A stretch of DNA of 64,000 bases, taken from contig JABFGG010000006.1 in assembly GCA_013112575.1 (NCBI GenBank), positions 186,001 through 250,000 of the forward strand, given 5' to 3'. Within the stretch, counting starts at the first letter, position 1; every line of letters begins with the position of its first letter. The stretch is from Chloroflexota bacterium (GTDB lineage: Bacteria; Chloroflexota; Anaerolineae; Anaerolineales; UBA11579). The translations under genes were made by a program, and so were the position numbers. The notes under the pieces were generated by a model that saw only the letters and a program-made list of their open reading frames with translations, was not told the DNA's origin and searched no databases. Positions 43,130 to 52,364 of the stretch are shown here, piece after piece.

Positions 43130-45433
43130 TCATCCCAATGCAACATCAGGAGGTATAGCCCTCAAATAATCTCGATACGATCTGCTTTCATTAATTAGAT
43201 TAGACAAGGAAGCCAATATCTGGTCTGTGTTCTGAATTGATTGTTCATTTTCATAAGCTTTAATCTGAACATGAGCATCACTTAGATCTCTTATGAGGAA
43301 ATCGCCACGCGCCTCGAACCAGGCCAATCCCAAACGAACAGCAACAGGGGTTTGCGCAGTTACGGCCGCAAGCTTTTCCAAGGAAATCTTCCCCTCCATT
43401 GTGTTCACGGCGAACTTTACAGCACCTCCAAGGCGCTGCAAAAATGAATTCACATCACTTTCTTTTGGATGATTACCAAACAAATACACCTTTTGAGGCT
43501 TTGTTCTTGCAATGATTTCTGATAGCGTTGAGCGGTCAGGCGGCAAAGTGTAAATTGCCAGTGTTTCAGACTCTTCAACTTCCGTTCTGTCTAAGCCAGA
43601 AACAGCTTTGCCTGCTTCCCCCTCCACCCAAACTGTAACTGCCTCTTGTTCGATGATTTCCGCTAGTTTTTCCTGCGGTCGGGCAACACCGCGTAGATCC
43701 ACCAAATCAAAAGGCAACTCCTCTTCCCGCTCTTCAACAATGATTTCTTCATAGCGAGCATCAAGCCATTCGACGCGCAGCTCGCGTTGCTCACGGAACA
43801 TAGACGTTCGCGCATGGAAAGCAAGGTCGAATCCTTCCGTCGGCAGATCAAACCCTGCCCCACCCCACCAGAACACTTTCCGTTCAACACCAGCTTTATC
43901 CACAACAGTGACCTGCAAGTGCTCGCCAGTTTTCCCCAGATCCCGAACTTTTGTGACCTGAAGATCCCGGGACATGAAAATCAAGGCTGGATTCCCGGCT
44001 CCAAAAGGTGCTAACCGTTCGACATCTTCAATTAGCGCTTCATCGAGTTCATCCCACGGCAATTCGGCATCGATTCTCACTTCCTGAACCAGGTCTTTTG
44101 TCTCGATCTGTTCAGCAACGGCTTTCGATAGTCGTCTCCGAAAAGTCGATACATTTTCTACGAGCAAAGACATACCGGCAGCCATAGGGTGGCCGCCATA
44201 CCCAATAAGAAGATCGGAAACTTTTGTTATCGCCGCGGTGATATCTATCCCCTCTACTGAGCGAGCTGAACCCGCAGCGATCTCATCTGATTTGTATGAT
44301 AAGAGGATCGCCGGACGTTGGTACCGCTCCGCCAATTTGTTGGCCACCAAGCCGAGAACGCCGCCCGGCCAATGTGGATGCTCTAATACCAACACATTAT
44401 GCTCCAAGAGCGTAGGATCACGCTCGATCTGGGAAAGAGCACCTTGCAGAACCTGCCGTGTCAATAACTGTCTCTGGCTGTTCAAGCCCTCGAGGTCTTG
44501 AGCCAGGATGCGTGCTTTGGTAATATCATCCGTCGTGAAAAACTCAACGCTCGAATTTGCATCTCCCAGCCGTCCAAGTGCATTAAGTCTTGGGGCTATC
44601 TGGAAGTTGATATCGGTTTCAGTGAGCTGTAGGGGCTGCACTTCAGCAACTCGCATCAGCTCCTGGAGACCTGGCCTTTCTGTAGTGCGCAGCACTTCCA
44701 GACCAAGTTGCAGAAGATAGCGAGCATCACCGCGTTGCTCAGCTACATCAGCAACAATGCCCAGGGCGACAAGGTCCAAATAGGTTGACGCTTCCTCCAA
44801 GCGATCTGCGCGCCTTAGGAGCTCTTCTACCAACTTATAGGCTACACCCACCCCAGGAAGGCTAGAAAGCGGGTGGTCCTCGGGCAGGCGGCGCGAATTC
44901 ACAACGGCATGTGCATTCGGTAGGGTTTCAGGCAAGGCATGATGGTCTGTGATGACCACTTGAACCCCCTGCGCGATGGCGTAATCGATTGACTCGTGCT
45001 CGGAAATACCTGTATCACAGGTCAGGAGGATATCCATGCCGGTGGCGATCAACTCTTTGAGGACCTCCAGATTGATACCATGTGATTCTTTGTGCCGCAG
45101 TGGTATGTGATAGAAAACATTGGCGCCTAGTGATCGCAAAGCGGAGACCAGCAACGATGTTGCCGTTTGCCCATCAACGTCAAAATCCCCCCATACACAT
45201 ATCGCCTTCTTCTCTGCGATAGCAGGCTCAAGGATCTCTACAGCCTTGTCCAGGTCTGGCAGGTCCGTAGCAGGGGTGGGAATGTAGGCTGCAGGGTCTA
45301 GAAAAGCCGCGGCCTTATCGGGATCTGAAAAGCCGCGACGTACGAGGGTCTCGGCGACTAATGGGTGTCCCCCAACAAGTTCCTCCAGCTCAGGCGGAAC
45401 ATTGGCTGGAGCGGGAAGCGCCCACTCTTTCAT
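43130..45433 (-). CDS. recJ: RecJ-type single-stranded-DNA exonuclease
   Basis: The 767-residue protein shows the DHH phosphoesterase motifs: WGDFDVDGQTATS, LTCDTGISEHE, ITDHHALPETLP, and the DHHA1 part GGVLGLVANKLAERYQRPA with GSARSVEGI. RecJ degrades single strands 5' to 3' in recombination and repair. The C-terminal extension of about 200 residues beyond the OB-fold has no recognised motif. Its ATG lies three bases after the nuclease gene stop, so translation is coupled. Confidence 0.93.
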   Translation of the reverse strand: MKEWALPAPANVPPELEELVGGHPLVAETLVRRGFSDPDKAAAFLDPAAYIPTPATDLPDLDKAVEILEPAIAEKKAICVWGDFDVDGQTATSLLVSALRSLGANVFYHIPLRHKESHGINLEVLKELIATGMDILLTCDTGISEHESIDYAIAQGVQVVITDHHALPETLPNAHAVVNSRRLPEDHPLSSLPGVGVAYKLVEELLRRADRLEEASTYLDLVALGIVADVAEQRGDARYLLQLGLEVLRTTERPGLQELMRVAEVQPLQLTETDINFQIAPRLNALGRLGDANSSVEFFTTDDITKARILAQDLEGLNSQRQLLTRQVLQGALSQIERDPTLLEHNVLVLEHPHWPGGVLGLVANKLAERYQRPAILLSYKSDEIAAGSARSVEGIDITAAITKVSDLLIGYGGHPMAAGMSLLVENVSTFRRRLSKAVAEQIETKDLVQEVRIDAELPWDELDEALIEDVERLAPFGAGNPALIFMSRDLQVTKVRDLGKTGEHLQVTVVDKAGVERKVFWWGGAGFDLPTEGFDLAFHARTSMFREQRELRVEWLDARYEEIIVEEREEELPFDLVDLRGVARPQEKLAEIIEQEAVTVWVEGEAGKAVSGLDRTEVEESETLAIYTLPPDRSTLSEIIARTKPQKVYLFGNHPKESDVNSFLQRLGGAVKFAVNTMEGKISLEKLAAVTAQTPVAVRLGLAWFEARGDFLIRDLSDAHVQIKAYENEQSIQNTDQILASLSNLINESRSYRDYLRAIPPDVALG

Positions 45434-45436
45434 ACG

Positions 45437-46267
45437 CTAAAACTCAACTTCAGCGAGCTGCTCAAAATCGATCTCAACTTCTTCCGATGGCTCCAGGAGT
45501 TCAGCGATCTCCTCATAGTCCCCTGTACCAGCAGCTTCGCCACGTCCGCAAAGTGAACGATAAACACAATACTCGCAGCGCCGCTTTTCTGTCGTTAAAG
45601 GGAAGTCTTCCTCCCGGAGCAACTTTAATTCTTCGATCGTGTTCTCGATGTAAGCTCGATCTCGTGTGTATTGCTCATCACTGTAAGGGAAGGAAATCGT
45701 CGTACCTGGGTCCTCAGCGTACCAGTAGTTCATCTCAATTTGTGAGGGTAAAACAGCGTTTCCTTCATTTAATACATGCCCCGCTTCTACCAATACCAGT
45801 GGGTAAATGATGGTTTGCATCCTGCGTTCGAGCGTCTCTCGTTTGGGCGTATATCTACCGGTTTTCCAGTCATAGATCACCCATTTGTCCCCGTCGCTCT
45901 TTAGCAGAAGGTCATATTTGGCTACCAGGCGATGCCCAGCGATCGTGCAGGACAGTAACCGCTCTGGATACTTTTGGCCCGGCTGATCGACGAGTCCGGA
46001 TTGCAGAAAAGCCAACCACCAATCTGCAAGCTGACCTTCCCCCGCCAGGGCGGTCAGGCGATCCACCGGCAGGCCTAATACATATTGGTGCGCAAGCTTG
46101 TGGAACTGTGAACCAGCACGCATGCGTTTTTCATTTTCAAGTACCGGTTCCGACTCAATGGCTGGCCAGGCAAGCTGTTCGAGATGCCGCAATTGGAATC
46201 GGCGTCGGCAATCGACAAGGTCCTGCAAACTTGTTTGGCTGAAGATGAGATCAGAGGGCAGCGTCAT
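45437..46267 (-). CDS. Stand-alone PD-(D/E)XK nuclease, Cas4/AddB-like
   Basis: The 276-residue protein has the RecB-type nuclease core (AGSQFHKLAH, AKYDLLL, VIYDWKTGRY) and the Cys set of Cas4/AddB Fe-S nucleases: one N-terminal Cys (LVDCRRRFQLRHL) and three near the C-terminus (CEYCVYRSLCGRG). It probably binds a 4Fe-4S cluster and processes single-stranded ends. ATG 46267 overlaps the UvrD gene by 17 bases. It likely supplies nuclease activity to the two helicases encoded upstream. Confidence 0.88.
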   Translation of the reverse strand: MTLPSDLIFSQTSLQDLVDCRRRFQLRHLEQLAWPAIESEPVLENEKRMRAGSQFHKLAHQYVLGLPVDRLTALAGEGQLADWWLAFLQSGLVDQPGQKYPERLLSCTIAGHRLVAKYDLLLKSDGDKWVIYDWKTGRYTPKRETLERRMQTIIYPLVLVEAGHVLNEGNAVLPSQIEMNYWYAEDPGTTISFPYSDEQYTRDRAYIENTIEELKLLREEDFPLTTEKRRCEYCVYRSLCGRGEAAGTGDYEEIAELLEPSEEVEIDFEQLAEVEF

Positions 46268-48518
46268 TTTGATCACTTTCAAGGTAGGTGCGCAGCGCGG
46301 TAAAGGCGGCTGCCGGGCGATTGTCACCACGATTACCCGTATTCCAGGTCACGACCAGTTCTTTTTTGGCGCGAGTAATGCCAACGTAAAACAAACGCAA
46401 GCGCTCTTTTACGTATTCCATCTCGGCATCCTTTGTCCCTTCACCCTCCTCTTTCCAATCAAAATCAGTCCTACCAAGCAAATTGTCAAGCTGCGCTTCG
46501 GCTTCGGCTTGCAAGTCCAACTCGTCGCGCCAGAACCACCTTCGGGAGCGGTAATAGTCGTAGGGTTGCCCGGAAGGAAAATCATAGTTGCTAACCCCGA
46601 CGAGATGCACCCGGTCCCACTCAAGCCCTTTGGCCTTGTGCATCGTCGCCACGCAGATCTTGCCGGCATACTTCTGGGGCTCAAATTCGCGGTCATCTTC
46701 TCCGAAGCCTGTGTAATTGCCACGTCGTTTGCGCGTGGCGATCATTTTTAGTTCATTGGCTGTGTCGTTTAAACTCCATTCCTCATTTTGAATACGCGAG
46801 CGCCTGAGGTCAAGAGCAACTTTGTGAACCAGTGCTAACTCCGAAGCCTGCCGGAAAAGGTCCTGACCAATCGTGAGGATCAGCTGATCAACCGGCAAAA
46901 GCACAGCCCCCTGCCAACGACGCACAATCCTTCGAAACTCCTCCAACTCATCGCTCAGGTCATCATCTTCAAGAGTTGCAAGGAGCCCGTCCAGTGCATC
47001 CATTGCCGGTCCAGGCCAGACAAAATCCTCGACACTGGGGAGTTTTGCGATTTCTTTTGCAATGCGTTCGATCACCGGCCAGGTATCCGCATCATCCTGT
47101 TTATCTCGGCGCCAGGCTTTGTAGGCATTGGCCAGACGCCTGGCATCCTTAGGATTGGCAAGATGGTTCAGCACATGCGTCATCGCACCCACAGTCTTGC
47201 GTGTGCTGTAGGTGATCTTTAACAGCGTGTCGGTATACGGCAGGTCGCGTGCTTCCAACTGCTCAACTAGATTCTGCCCGATCCAGGCAGCGGGGACGAG
47301 CACAGCCAGTGTGCTTTCTGGATGCGCCTCGATCCATGCGCCTGCGTCATTGGCCACGAACTCAAGCTCCTCGCCCAAGGAGCGCTCCTGATCATCAAAA
47401 TATATGTAAGTTTCATCATCAGGCGGATTGGGCTGGGGGTCGCCTGGCGGGGTGGGTTCAATAGGCGGTGGCGAAAGTGCTATACGTGCATCTTCCACCG
47501 GGTGCTCCTCCATAACCCAGCGGATCAGTTCGTTTGCTAGCCGAATAATGCCTTCTGTAGAGCGCCCCGAATTAGGCAGCTCACGTTGAAAGCCAGCCTT
47601 GTCGGCAATGAAGTTCCGCAACAATTCTGGATCTGCGGTCGTAAAGGTTTCAAAGATGGCCTGGTTGGGGTCCCCGACCCTCACCCAGTTGCCGCCTACC
47701 CCTGCAAGCTTCTCCAATATGCGTTCCTGCATGACGCTGCTGTCCTGCGCCTCATCTTCCAAAATGTAAGGCCATAGATCACGGTAATAGGCCAGATAGC
47801 TTTCGTCAAGGGATAGGGCCTGGTCCGCCATGCGGATCAAATCGGAGAAATCAACTGCCCCACGGTATTCCAGCGCACGCTGGTACACACCGTAGATGTC
47901 AATGCACATGGCTGCAAGCGGTAACGAATCCCGGACTTCTTCTAGCCTCTGGCTGAGACGCCCAAAGGATAAACCGTTGTCTTTTGCTAGCTGGATGAAA
48001 TTCCAGCTGACCTCGCGCACATGTTCGTGTATCTTGCTGCGGTATAGGTTCTCCTTCTTTTGTTCATTCTCATAAACGTCTTCGATCAAATAATGATCAA
48101 GTGCATTTGGATGCTGCCTGAGCCAGGAACGCGCAGCATCCTCGACAATACCTACACTATCGGGCTCATCCACGATCTGGAAATTCTCATCTAGATTGAG
48201 CAGATCAGGGCGCCGCCGCACGATGTCATGCGCCAGACCATGCAGTGTGCGCACACGGTAGCCGATCTTTGGCATGAGCTGCTCACCCTGAATAAACTCG
48301 CCAATACGTGCAGAGAAGTTGTCCACAGCTGAGTTCACCAACGTTACGATCAGGACCTCCTGCCCATCTGCGAGCAAGTTACTTCTAATGATTTCAACGG
48401 CGAGGCGCGAAAGGGTCCAGGTCTTGCCGCTGCCAGGCACTGCCGCGATGCCCATGTAGCCTCTCTCATAGGCAAGGATCTCAGCCTGTTTTGGGCGCGG
48501 TTTGAAGTCCTGCATCAT
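46251..48518 (-). CDS. UvrD/Rep-type ATP-dependent helicase
   Basis: The 755-residue protein has a full superfamily 1A motif set: GIAAVPGSGKTWTLSRLA, LEDEAQDSSVMQ, VGDPNQAIFETF, MHKAKGLEWDRVHLVG and FYVGITRAKKELVVTW. There is no fused nuclease domain, which fits the separate nuclease gene downstream. It overlaps the upstream helicase-like gene by four bases (ATGA). Together with neighbours it resembles a split AddAB. Confidence 0.93.
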   Translation of the reverse strand: MMQDFKPRPKQAEILAYERGYMGIAAVPGSGKTWTLSRLAVEIIRSNLLADGQEVLIVTLVNSAVDNFSARIGEFIQGEQLMPKIGYRVRTLHGLAHDIVRRRPDLLNLDENFQIVDEPDSVGIVEDAARSWLRQHPNALDHYLIEDVYENEQKKENLYRSKIHEHVREVSWNFIQLAKDNGLSFGRLSQRLEEVRDSLPLAAMCIDIYGVYQRALEYRGAVDFSDLIRMADQALSLDESYLAYYRDLWPYILEDEAQDSSVMQERILEKLAGVGGNWVRVGDPNQAIFETFTTADPELLRNFIADKAGFQRELPNSGRSTEGIIRLANELIRWVMEEHPVEDARIALSPPPIEPTPPGDPQPNPPDDETYIYFDDQERSLGEELEFVANDAGAWIEAHPESTLAVLVPAAWIGQNLVEQLEARDLPYTDTLLKITYSTRKTVGAMTHVLNHLANPKDARRLANAYKAWRRDKQDDADTWPVIERIAKEIAKLPSVEDFVWPGPAMDALDGLLATLEDDDLSDELEEFRRIVRRWQGAVLLPVDQLILTIGQDLFRQASELALVHKVALDLRRSRIQNEEWSLNDTANELKMIATRKRRGNYTGFGEDDREFEPQKYAGKICVATMHKAKGLEWDRVHLVGVSNYDFPSGQPYDYYRSRRWFWRDELDLQAEAEAQLDNLLGRTDFDWKEEGEGTKDAEMEYVKERLRLFYVGITRAKKELVVTWNTGNRGDNRPAAAFTALRTYLESDQNDAAL

Positions 48519-50623
48519 AGCGTTCCTCTTGGGGCACGCTTCAAAATACTGTTGAGCGCTTTTTGGAGGTCCCCCGTCATTTCGTAACCCGCTTCATTTA
48601 ATTCACTGAGCCCCAGGTAAATCGCTTTACGGCAGCGGCGCACAAGGCCCACGGTCAGGCGGGCCATGCTTTCGCGTGCGTATTGCTCCTCATCTTCCAT
48701 GGTCCACTTGCGTCCCTCTGGCCATCGGCGACTGAGCACTTCTGGATGAGTCAGTGGTTGGTACAGGCGCTGATACCAATCCGTGCTGCCGATGTTCAAC
48801 CAGAATTGATAATCCACCGGTTGGTTGCGCATCAGGAAGGTGTATGCAGGAGCGATCAGCACGCTCTCATCCTGAGCTGTTGTCCAGCTGCCGATATATT
48901 GGGCCGCGATCACGCCCTGCTCTACCATATGGATGTATTCTTGCCCGAGTGTTCGTTCACTTTCTTCAAGGATATCGCCTGCGATCCAGCGGAACTTCTG
49001 TACCGACTCGATCAGATTTGCGGTTAACTGTCCTGCATTGTAATCCTCATGGAAACCAAAGCCTGGTTGGGACAAAACCTCCCCAAAAAGCGAACTCAAG
49101 AAGAAATCAAGTTCCTCTTCTTCTGTAGCCATGTAATCCCGAAGCCAGTTTCTCAGGCGTTCGTAACGTTCACCCACCTGGTAGGTCACTCTCTCCTGGA
49201 TCTCAGCAGATATAGATTCGAACGCTTCAAGCGCCCCATCTCGTTCGCCATATACATGTTCGGCCAGCAGCTGAGCACGAACCAGGTCAAGTTCGCCCAC
49301 AGCTTGCATAAGCATGAAGGTGATTTCTTGACGTGTTGGTTTATAGCCCCAGCCCAAGTGAGCCAATTTAGCCAGGTTGATCAGGCATTCAATAACAGGT
49401 TCTTCACTAAGTGAGCGCGATGGTCGGTGGGTGCTCACGGAGATTTCCTGATTGTTTAGCCTCTCAACCAATGAATAGCGCAAACTGTCTGAGAGGTACG
49501 GTGCCAAAACAGCGATCTCGCCAGGAGACACACCCTGATCGTGCACAAGCATGCGGATCTCATTCACAACCCAATCCAACATGGCCGGGAAGTAGACATG
49601 ATGCTGGTATGGCAAGATCGTTTCAAGCTCATGCATGGCGGGCCACTTCTTAGGCGGATGCGCCTCGCCCTGCAAAACAATGTATCGCAGGCTTTCTGAG
49701 AAGCTTGTTAGTTCTGAACCCATCACAAATGATTCGGTGAACTCGATGTCCTCATGGCACGACTCACTCAAACGCAAGGCGCTGTCTGGGTCGGCACCCA
49801 AGAAGCGTCGATTTCCTGCCTCCTGGTCGTAGATCAAAAGAGCAGATGAGAAGGAAGGAAGCCATTCCAGCAACATATCATGGGCGACGGGAACCTTTTC
49901 CTCCAGATTGTCAACAATGGTGTGCGTGTATTGACGGATCAGGTATTCCTGACATAAAGTGCCAGGAGACCACAAATGCTCCAAAAAGACCTCAAGTTGT
50001 AGTGAAAAGTCGAGCAGATTGTGCGCCAAGCAGTATTCCCTGAATTCGTTTGCGCAGCTTTGGACGTCGTAGAAGACGCGTGCTTTGCCTGGATCTTCTA
50101 GATCGGCCGGGCGCAAACGCGCAGCAATTTCCGTATGAGGAAAGCCTACGCCTGCGGCCTTGTCCAGATTGTCGATCACCTGGCTGTATAGACGATAACT
50201 GGGGATGGAAACAGACTCAAAAACTCCGTGTTCGAACTTAGGCTCAACGATGCGAGCCATGTAATATTGCGCTGTTTCCAACGTAAGGAAGATCGGCGGT
50301 TCGTTAGGTTGAGCAAATCCGGCTTCTTCGGCGATCAGTGGCCAGTATAGATCGACCATGCGGCGCGCAAGACCACCAATGGTCAGAAAATCGATCATCT
50401 GTGTGCCCGATTGCTCCTGAACAGCCTGGGCATAGGGGAGACCCAAAGCGCGTTGCGGTACGAGAACAAGGATGTTCTCTGCTTGCACACCTTGATCGAG
50501 CAGATATTGCAGCCGGGCAATACCCGCGGCTGTTTTCCCAGTCCCCGCCACGCCCTGCAAAAAAACTTTAGAATCGAGACTGGCTTCTGCGATGTCCAAT
50601 TGCCCTGAGGATAATTCGGTCAT
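48515..50623 (-). CDS. Degenerate superfamily 1 helicase, AddB-like partner
   Basis: The 702-residue protein keeps Walker A (QGVAGTGKTAAGIARLQYLL) but motif II is altered to IVDNLEEKVP where VDEAQD is expected, and later motifs are weak. This resembles AddB/RecC-like subunits in which helicase motifs are partly lost. ATG 50623 is chosen because homology to helicases starts a few residues later; the region before it (including many Cys) is likely upstream non-coding. No strong ribosome binding site is seen. It heads the minus-strand operon. Confidence 0.75.
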   Translation of the reverse strand: MTELSSGQLDIAEASLDSKVFLQGVAGTGKTAAGIARLQYLLDQGVQAENILVLVPQRALGLPYAQAVQEQSGTQMIDFLTIGGLARRMVDLYWPLIAEEAGFAQPNEPPIFLTLETAQYYMARIVEPKFEHGVFESVSIPSYRLYSQVIDNLDKAAGVGFPHTEIAARLRPADLEDPGKARVFYDVQSCANEFREYCLAHNLLDFSLQLEVFLEHLWSPGTLCQEYLIRQYTHTIVDNLEEKVPVAHDMLLEWLPSFSSALLIYDQEAGNRRFLGADPDSALRLSESCHEDIEFTESFVMGSELTSFSESLRYIVLQGEAHPPKKWPAMHELETILPYQHHVYFPAMLDWVVNEIRMLVHDQGVSPGEIAVLAPYLSDSLRYSLVERLNNQEISVSTHRPSRSLSEEPVIECLINLAKLAHLGWGYKPTRQEITFMLMQAVGELDLVRAQLLAEHVYGERDGALEAFESISAEIQERVTYQVGERYERLRNWLRDYMATEEEELDFFLSSLFGEVLSQPGFGFHEDYNAGQLTANLIESVQKFRWIAGDILEESERTLGQEYIHMVEQGVIAAQYIGSWTTAQDESVLIAPAYTFLMRNQPVDYQFWLNIGSTDWYQRLYQPLTHPEVLSRRWPEGRKWTMEDEEQYARESMARLTVGLVRRCRKAIYLGLSELNEAGYEMTGDLQKALNSILKRAPRGTL

Positions 50624-50701
50624 AGCCACGATTAAAGATACACTGCTTTTCCCGCGCGAGCAAGCTGTGCCATTACAATAGATACATTGATGAAGGCAAA
50701 G

Positions 50702-50977
50702 ATGTCTCAGATTGATGCACCCACATGTATCGTTTGCGCTAACGATATGCAGTTGGACGGCCACTTTCCCGGCTTATGGAAGTGCCCCAGCTGTCCCGTT
50801 GCCTATTACTGGGAAGATACAAAGAAGTATTTTACCGACCTGCACTGCCCTGAGTGCACACACCCCTTTGAGATACACTTTCAGTTCTTGGTTTGCCCTT
50901 TCTGTGAAAACACGTTGGAAATCTCTGAAGATTCTGCTTATTGGCAACCAAGGGTTGATGATAAAAAATCAGACTGA
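50702..50977 (+). CDS. Zinc-ribbon protein with four CxxC knuckles
   Basis: The 91-residue protein has CIVC, CPSC, CPEC and CPFC pairs separated by ~23, ~23 and ~15 residues, which could bind two zinc ions. It begins near MSQIDAPTC (ATG 50702, with AAGG upstream; ATG 50690 is possible). It is divergent from the helicase-nuclease operon. Function unknown. Confidence 0.6.
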   Translation: MSQIDAPTCIVCANDMQLDGHFPGLWKCPSCPVAYYWEDTKKYFTDLHCPECTHPFEIHFQFLVCPFCENTLEISEDSAYWQPRVDDKKSD

Positions 50978-51198
50978 AAGAGTCTTCTAGCAAGTGTTAT
51001 TAATGTAGGGGGCCTAGAGAAATATTCGAAAATATCATTTCTTCATCAATCCCCTATTCTGCATTTCTAAAAAATTGTTGTCTGTAATTGTAAAGTCTCC
51101 TGGACTGTTAGCTAGTTGTTTAGTGGTCTTTTGTTTAATTGTATAAAGCTTTGTGCATATATGGCTATACGCATGACATTGGCCTAAAGGAGATAAAC

Positions 51199-51980
51199 AT
51201 GAACGAGAAAAAGGCACAAGATGCAGAATATCCCACTGTCTTGCTGACAGCGGAGCAACGTCAAGAACTCACAAGCTTTCCAGAAGAAATGCCGTCTCGG
51301 GTCTTGAAGGACCATTTTACAATTTCAGCCGAAGATCTTGCATTCATCCAAAGACATCGCGGCTCTCACAATCGCTTGGGGATCGCCATCCAACTTGGTA
51401 CGCTACGCTTTCTCGGTCGTGGCTTGACTGACATCCCGTTCGTCCCTCGCCAGGTGATCGACCATGTCGCGACCCAATTGGAAATTAACCCCAAAGCCTT
51501 TAGACAGTATGGCGAACGTGTGAGCACTTTCTATGAGCATCTAGAGCGCATTCGCATCGCATATAAGTACCAGGACTACGTCTGGCCTGCCCCACTCCAC
51601 TTAGCCCGGCACTTACTGCCATCTGCATTCCACAGTGATGAAGCCCTACCCTTGATCAAAAACGCATTGACCTATATGCAGCGCCGTAAGATCCTTGCCC
51701 CAGGCATCACTACCACTGAACGCCTGGTTCAGCGTGTGCTGCTCCTGGCACGCAGGATGGTAAATCAGCGTCTGACCGCGCCGCTTACAAATTCACAACG
51801 GGAAGCACTGGACTCGCTCCTAGAAACAAACGAAGAAATGGATGTGAGCCCGCTTGCCTGGCTGCGCACACCACCTCCAAAACCTTCTAATCCTGGAATG
51901 ACCCATCTCTTTGAACGTGTAAACTTTTTGCGTTCCTTGAAGCTGCCGGGGCTGCCGGAAAATGTAGACGCAAACCGCAC
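51199..51980 (+). pseudogene. N-terminal fragment of a Tn3-family transposase (DUF4158 region)
   Basis: ATG 51199 has AAGGAG upstream. About 260 residues match the Tn3 TnpA N-terminus (FTISAEDLAFIQRHRG, NRLGIAIQLGTLRFLG, ERLVQRVLLLARRM). The frame then breaks near VDANR, and the next bases belong to a LuxR-type gene in another frame. The catalytic DDE domain is missing. It is not a copy of the intact tnpA at 15220. Confidence 0.85.
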
Positions 51981-52202
51981 CAGTTGGAAGCTGTCTGGGA
52001 AACCCTTACCCCCAGAGAGCAGGTCGTCGTTGGTCGCTACTGCGCCGGCTACGAAGAGCCGGCGATCGCAGCAGCTGAAGGAATCCAACCTGCTACTGTC
52101 CGACACCATATGCACAGGGCGATGAAGAAGTTCCAGGTGGAGAAACGTGGACGCTTCCGTCACTTATTGCGCAACTGGGACTTCAGCGCCTTCGACCAAT
52201 AG
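51981..52202 (+). pseudogene. 3' fragment of a LuxR-type HTH gene
   Basis: The frame gives LTPREQVVVGRYCAGYEEP, then QPATVRHHMHRAMKKF and a TAG at 52200-52202. The HTH resembles LuxR or sigma-70 region 4 in ordering. The 5' part was replaced by the Tn3 fragment, so it is probably inactive. Its last ~42 bases recur near 58134. Confidence 0.65.
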
Positions 52203-52364
52203 CACAAGCCCTTCATCACCTAATCTACAGATGCCTCATGAACAGGCGAACGTTAAAAAGAATGCCATCCTTTCTTGCAAGAAGGGCGCATAATTACTTT
52301 AAAGGAGGCAGTCCTCCTCTAGAGGTTTGTCCAGCCAGAGCTAACCAACTTGGTCAATATGGCC

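Noticed and set aside
52261..52364. Terminators between the LuxR fragment and the patatin gene
   Set aside because: Small palindromes (GGAGG-CAGT-CCTCC near 52304 and TTCTTGCAAGAA near 52272) are present, but neither has a proper U-run.
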